Source of the DNA: Setaria digitata
Lineage: Eukaryota; Nematoda; Chromadorea; Rhabditida; Setariidae
Direction: 5' to 3'
DNA length: 23,894 bases
Assembly (NCBI GenBank): GCA_003640385.1
Contig: RCAB01000726.1
Span: 1-23,894, forward strand
Position numbers and translations under genes: made by a program. Shown here piece by piece: positions 20,925 to 23,894 of this stretch (position 1 is its first letter; each line of letters opens with the position of its first letter). The notes under the pieces were generated by a model that saw only the letters and a list, made by a program, of their open reading frames with translations, made no database searches and had not been told where the DNA came from.

Positions 20925-21042
20925 CATTATTATTATTACTATTTTTATTATTATTATTTTCATTTTCACCATTGATAATTCATTAATTATTTTTAATTAT
21001 TATTATTATTATTATTATCGTAGTAATAATAATTATTATACG
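20859..21042. repeat. Long ATT microsatellite with inverted end
   Basis: An (ATT) run with a few interruptions spans most of this stretch and ends in TAATAATAATTATTAT, the reverse complement of its own unit. Confidence 0.9.
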
Positions 21043-21049
21043 ACTAAAA

Positions 21050-22670
21050 AAGAAGATCCTAGAGAAGAAGGAATGCTTTTGTAGAATGAATATTGCACGA
21101 ATCGACTATCGTTAAAAGCTGAAATTTTATTTCAGATTTAGAAACTAATTTGCCAAGTCATAATAATCGAAAATTGACTCTTTTAAATGGCAAAATTATA
21201 CGATCAATAAATTTCATATTAAAAAGTAGTTTTTTTTTTTTTTCGACCGTTAATTGTATCTCAAACTTACAAAAATCATTTCTCCAACTTGTTAATTAAA
21301 ATGAATTGATACTTGAAAAAAAAAAAAAAAAAAGGAAAAAGAAGAGAAAAAACCACTATAATTTTGGTAGAATGAAGGAGAAGTTATGTTAGATTCCCGT
21401 TTTAATTATAAAATTAAGTGATTGATTTTAAAATTTGTACTTCATTATCTAGTCAGTAATTCATATTTTTCTCTGTTTATTTTAAACTTTTCTTTCTTTT
21501 TTTTTTTAAAGGGATTCTCTTAATCATTAGTTATATTACATCGACGCTAATTTATGGTCCTTCTTTCTTTCGCTAAAAAATTGGCAAATCAATGATTGAA
21601 AATCAATTCAGTCACTTAAGGGGTTAAAAATCCATTTAACCATATGACAATTCAAGTTTTTAAATTCATTTACAAATTGAGAAAAACAAATTTTCCTTAG
21701 TTATCAAATTGACTGAAAATATTCACATTCAAGGAAGAAACAATAATATAATTACATCCATTTTTTCTATTTTAACATTTAAAGTTCTTCAAGTTTTTTT
21801 CTCTGGTCTGCCTAAATTTCAACAGAAATCGTTTCATTGGATAGAAAAAAATCCTTAAAACATCTATTTGCCTAAGCAATTTTTTTTTTTAGTTTGAAAT
21901 TTGAACATGGCGGAAAAAAGTTAAAAAGTTGTAAAATAAATTATTTATAGTAAATTATCTATCCGAGAAAAGCATTCAAGAAATAAAAAAATCACAAGAA
22001 AAATGAAACGAATACTTAGGATAAAGAATTTAAGGAATGGATGTAATTATATTATTTTCCATTACACAATTTCGTGGATTAATTTGAGTAAAATATTTGA
22101 AAGAATTAAAGTATACCGAATACGTTTGAATAATCTGATTATAATAATTTAACAAATTTAAAAGATCTTGTAATGATTTTAGCTAAAAGGGACAAAAATT
22201 CATAATTCCTATGAAAATATTTTCTCGCCTTTTCAAGTAATAATTTGATTAATTTTGCGAATATTTTCAAACTTACTCAGGGCAGTAAATTAATTGATTT
22301 AGTAATTTCAAAAATTATCGTTTTCACTAAAATTATCATTTCACTGAATTATCATTTCCTATCTTCATTTTATTTTTTTTCTTGGAAAAAAAAAAATACA
22401 AAAAAGGGAAAATTAGAAAATTACTTCAGCATTAAAAAGAAAAAAGGAAAAATAAATTGTTCTGTTGTTAAGGAAATTTCAGCCCTATCAATGATAAAAT
22501 TTGATCAATTGCTTATCCCGATAAGCGATAAATCAGGCTGTTAAATGCACTGTCAAGTTCGCTGAAAATTACACCGCAAAATGGGTGGAGGATGGTCATA
22601 TCAGAGGTAATTAACAAATCGAAGAAGAGAGGGAGTCAAAGGTCACTAGTATCAATCACTGCTAGATGAT
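21050..22670. other. AT-rich intergenic stretch, no gene seen
   Basis: Homopolymers only, for example about 14 T near 21231-21244 and about 17 A near 21317-21333. Open frames such as the one starting at 22245 are rich in Lys, Ile and Phe and lack support. Confidence 0.45.
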
Positions 22671-22673
22671 TCG

Positions 22674-23009
22674 TCATATACATATCGAAAAATCCATCTG
22701 CTGCAGGCTCTTGAAACAATTTTTGTTCTTTCGTGAGATTATTAAAGTACCATCATAATGATTGACTTGTGACCTTTGATTTCTGGCTACTGAATAATCC
22801 GAAGTTTCGTTCAGCTTTCCTGCCAACTGTTTTAAAGAAGATAAAAGCAAAAAAAAAGAAAAAAAAATATTGCGATAATTTAAGATTGAAATAAATGATT
22901 TTAAGCTTAGAATGCTAAAATAAGATAGAACATCATTGTTTAATGGCAATTGCAGTGACGGATGATGAGTCGATGTTTGCATAAAAATTGCATCATGAGC
23001 TTCTAGCAT
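22674..23009 (-). CDS. Possible small gene or exon pair, unknown protein
   Basis: The minus strand is open for 111 codons from ATG 23009 to TGA 22676-22674. The two ends read like protein (THHPSLQLPLNN, and later LAGKLNETSDYSVARNQRSQ). The middle is a low-complexity Phe, Ser and Leu stretch from a T-rich run that ends in ttaaaacag at about 22831, a fair acceptor. A donor-like gttcta lies about 100 bases upstream, and removing the middle keeps the frame, giving a product near 77 residues. No family is recognised, and open frames of this length occur by chance here. Confidence 0.2.
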   Translation of the reverse strand: MLEAHDAIFMQTSTHHPSLQLPLNNDVLSYFSILSLKSFISILNYRNIFFSFFLLLSSLKQLAGKLNETSDYSVARNQRSQVNHYDGTLIISRKNKNCFKSLQQMDFSICI

Positions 23010-23894
23010 CCTCTCTAACAGCCAGAAAGATCGAGATTTCTAGCATTTCTCGTTGCTAAAATGAAGAGAGCATCTTTCTGTTATTGTGATGAAAATTTTT
23101 TGAAATTTTTCAATGATAAATAATTTTTTTTCATCTCCTCCTTCGAGCTAATCAAATTTTATCAACTATTAAAATTCATGAAATAGAATAATTTCACATC
23201 AAATTTTTACAGTCATGTTTATTTATTTTATTGTATCTAATAAATAAAAATAATAATAATAATAAAAGAGTAAATAAGAAATATAGAGAAGTATCTTCAG
23301 ACTTATCCACTAGTTTGTTTACAGCAATGCATTTCGATTAGAAAAGGAAAAAGCAATAACAGTGAGTTTGGAAAGTAGTGATGGCGATAATTAATGATAG
23401 GAACGAAATGTTTCCCATCGCTCCAGAAATAGATCTATTTCAAAATAAACAAGCAAACTAGTAAGTCTGGGAAACAGCAGAAATGATCAGCCGCCAAATC
23501 TGATACATTTTTACAGCACTGATTGAATAATAGATTTGGCTAGATCGGGAAAAGTGAGAATGAGTCGAGAGTCTCGAAAAAGCGAGTGAAGAAACGTGGA
23601 TATATTGCCATTTTTCCCTCGTTTTATTTTGTCTTTCGTACTATATATATTTTTTTTTTTAAATATTTGATTCACTAAAAAGAAAAATTTGAAATATGAT
23701 AGAAATTTTTTTCATGCTGCAATATAATGAAACTAAAGTTTTTCAAAAAAAAAAAAGGACGTTTAAATGAATCTTAAAACTCCATAAATAACTATAAATA
23801 TTATAAAGAGATGGCTTGAATATTTTTTTAAAGAATAAAGGCAAAAAAAAAAAAACTACAAATTTTAACCTGCAAAATAATTATGCGACAACTA
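23010..23894. other. AT-rich right edge, no gene seen
   Basis: A short (AAT) run lies near 23249-23264. Nothing else could be supported. Confidence 0.4.

Noticed and set aside
1..23894. tRNA, rRNA, spliced-leader RNA, CRISPR arrays, DNA transposons and telomere repeats
   Set aside because: Looked for T-arm GGTTCRA boxes, spliced-leader core words, spaced direct repeats, terminal inverted repeats and TTAGGC runs by eye on both strands. None was found, though a covariance-model search would be more sensitive.

Overview
The window looks like an AT-rich (roughly 70% or more), gene-poor stretch of a eukaryotic genome, most likely a parasitic nematode of the filarial type. This rests on the spliced ZFAND-family gene, short splice signals of nematode style, long homopolymer A/T runs, many microsatellites and very low coding density. 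The species assignment is inference; nothing in the sequence names it.

One gene is secure. On the minus strand between 6501 and 4086, four exons with matching phases (6501-6226, 5565-5444, 4705-4584, 4234-4086) encode a 222-residue A20/AN1 zinc-finger protein of the ZFAND5/ZFAND6 family. Intron 1 contains a CCAAT/TATA pair, an ATG exon and a consensus donor. That exon can be joined in phase to exon 3, which would give a shorter isoform with AN1 but no A20. This is the most interesting biological lead here.

At the left edge, on the plus strand, is the last part of another gene. A coiled-coil C-terminal exon (149-319) is followed by a poly(A) signal and then by a second possible terminal exon (637-737). 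The middle of the gene lies outside the window.

The rest is mostly intergenic. From 738 to 3240 it is AT-rich with one decayed protein-like frame (about 2110-2622). From 7900 to 9300 there are CA microsatellites, a long degenerate purine/pyrimidine tract rich in ACGTG cores, and a GC-rich pocket. From 10.8 to 11.35 kb there is a degenerate ATT tract. Between 11.6 and 12.8 kb two single-N positions are each flanked by near-identical direct copies (90 and 103 bp). These look like unmerged contig ends, although the second lies in a truly repetitive region. From 12.8 to 18.4 kb there are only simple repeats, a GA/CT inverted pair and a palindrome. From 18.4 to 21 kb there are a perfect CRE, a weak exon candidate and several minisatellites. 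The remainder to the end is AT-rich with one weak minus-strand coding candidate near 22.7-23.0 kb.

There is no operon, CRISPR array, tRNA, rRNA or recognisable transposon. The two genes at the left have no visible functional link and converge tail to tail.
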